6,963 nucleotides of DNA, from the NCBI GenBank assembly GCA_903890885.1, contig CAITCX010000138.1:1-6963 (forward strand), in the 5' to 3' direction. Every line of letters begins with the position of its first letter. Position 1 is the first letter of the stretch. This stretch comes from an uncultured Dehalococcoidia bacterium. GTDB taxonomy: Bacteria > Chloroflexota > Dehalococcoidia > Dehalococcoidales > UBA3254. The notes under the pieces are model-generated. The model was not told where the DNA came from, did no database searches, and saw only the letters and a program-made list of their open reading frames with translations. The translations under genes and the position numbers were made by a program. Shown here in pieces: positions 6,413-6,963 of the stretch.

Positions 6413-6442
6413 TTGTAGTGGTTCTGATCATAATGTTATAAT
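6413..6442 (+). promoter_or_regulatory. Promoter of hisA with extended -10
   Basis: TTGTAG at 6413-6418 is followed after 18 bp by TATAAT at 6437-6442, which is preceded by TG one base earlier (TGTTATAAT), an extended -10. Transcription would start near 6449, leaving a leader of about 22 bases before the hisA ATG. Confidence 0.6.
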
Positions 6443-6456
6443 AACAATCACCAAAA
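6429..6456 (-). promoter_or_regulatory. Possible promoter of cobO-rdgB-moaA-moaC
   Basis: On the minus strand TTGGTG is followed after 16 bp by TATGAT, giving a plausible -35/-10 pair facing cobO. It lies back-to-back with, and overlapping, the hisA promoter. The -35 is imperfect and the spacing is short by one, so this is a moderate call. Confidence 0.4.
6434..6446. repeat. Short palindrome over the divergent promoters
   Basis: TGTTAT-A-ATAACA is a 13-bp palindrome with a single central base, covering the hisA -10 and lying within the opposing candidate promoter. An outer pair, GATTGT (6411-6416) and ACAATC (6444-6449), is also inverted. It could be an operator shared by both directions, but AT-rich promoter sequence makes such symmetry by chance fairly often. 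Confidence 0.35.
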
Positions 6457-6470
6457 TACCACACTGGGAG

Positions 6471-6963
6471 ATGAAAGCTATAGATATTATTCCTGCAATC
6501 GATCTGCGCGACGGAAAGTGCGTACGCCTTTTTCAGGGTGACTACGCTCAGGAAACCGTGTATAGCGATGATCCGCTGGAAGTCGCCATGCGCTGGCAGG
6601 CTTTGGGTGCTCAACGTATCCACATGGTTGATCTGGATGGCGCGGCCGTTGGTGAAGTGGTTAACTTTCAGGTAGTTGAGAATATTGCTAACGCTCTTCT
6701 GGTGCCGACTCAGTTGGGTGGGGGTATTCGTACTCTGGAAACCATCACCCGCGTCTTGAAAGCCGGAGTAGAACGCATTATACTGGGCACCGTTGCCGTA
6801 GAAGATCCCGCTCTTGTACAGGCCGCTTGTGCCAAATATCCCGACTCAGTGGTCATCAGTATTGACGCCCGGGACGGTCAGGTGGCCACCCGTGGTTGGC
6901 TGCAGGGTACTTCAATAAGCGCCATCCAACTGGCCAAAAATATGGTTGATCTGGGCGTAAAAC
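6471..6963 (+). CDS. hisA: Phosphoribosylformimino-AICAR isomerase HisA, 3'-truncated by window edge
   Basis: HisA is the (beta-alpha)8-barrel isomerase that opens the ribose of ProFAR to PRFAR in histidine synthesis. The 164 codons present are about two thirds of a normal protein of about 240. Visible marks are IIPAIDLRDGKCVRLFQGD at 6-24 with the first catalytic Asp11, HMVDLDGA at 51-58, the phosphate-binding QLGGGIR at 81-87, VERIILGTVAVEDP at 100-113 and ISIDARDG at 129-136 with the second catalytic Asp132. The ATG at 6471 gives the family's usual N-terminus and there is no other start in frame nearby. GGGAG touches the ATG directly, so the ribosome binding site is closer than usual. Whether it belongs to a his operon cannot be seen. 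Single Asp pairs and the VDLDGA motif fit HisA rather than HisF. Confidence 0.96.
   Translation, partial: MKAIDIIPAIDLRDGKCVRLFQGDYAQETVYSDDPLEVAMRWQALGAQRIHMVDLDGAAVGEVVNFQVVENIANALLVPTQLGGGIRTLETITRVLKAGVERIILGTVAVEDPALVQAACAKYPDSVVISIDARDGQVATRGWLQGTSISAIQLAKNMVDLGVK

Noticed and set aside
6378..6623. 81-residue minus-strand open frame overlapping the hisA start
   Set aside because: Most of it is antisense to clear hisA coding sequence, it has no recognisable family, and its remainder covers the divergent promoter region.

Overview
This window reads as a bacterial chromosome segment with the end of a probable integrated mobile element butted against a block of housekeeping genes. The likely host is a member of the Chloroflexota, perhaps class Dehalococcoidia. 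That guess rests on the overall look of the DnaN protein (N-terminus MKLSCLQENL, then GRAVASRTTLP and WIGAKIEEEG), on dnaN standing apart from dnaA and recF, and on the mid-range base composition of the housekeeping genes. It is recognition from memory, not a search result, and should be held loosely.

Left part (1 to about 2415, plus strand): an AT-rich stretch with two genes joined by an ATGA stop/start overlap. The first is a membrane protein of unknown function that is already open at the window edge, so its start lies outside. The second is a 526-residue large serine recombinase with a resolvase catalytic domain, recombinase domain, four-cysteine zinc ribbon and coiled coil. The recombinase runs tail-to-tail into dnaN and the two coding regions share 40 bp. 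This suggests that one end of the element lies at the 3' end of dnaN. A perfect 10-bp inverted repeat lies inside the recombinase gene about 30 bp past the dnaN stop.

Middle and right part (2376 to 6375, minus strand): five genes in transcription order, cobO, rdgB, moaA, moaC, dnaN. cobO makes adenosylated corrinoid, rdgB cleans non-canonical purines from the nucleotide pool, moaA and moaC together convert GTP to cyclic pyranopterin monophosphate for molybdenum cofactor, and dnaN is the replication sliding clamp. cobO and rdgB are 13 bp apart and moaA and moaC are about 45 bp apart, so the first four look co-transcribed. dnaN has its own good promoter (TTGAGT, 17 bp, TATAAT) in the 126-bp gap after moaC.

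Right edge (6471 to end, plus strand): the first 164 codons of hisA, divergent from cobO. The 95-bp gap between them holds an extended -10 promoter for hisA and a plausible opposing promoter for cobO, both lying over a short palindrome.

No rRNA, tRNA, CRISPR array or insertion sequence was recognised, and no stretch over 300 bp lacks a gene. The main novelty candidates are the unknown membrane protein coupled to the recombinase and the element/dnaN junction. I see no complete new system here, because the rest of the element lies to the left of the window.
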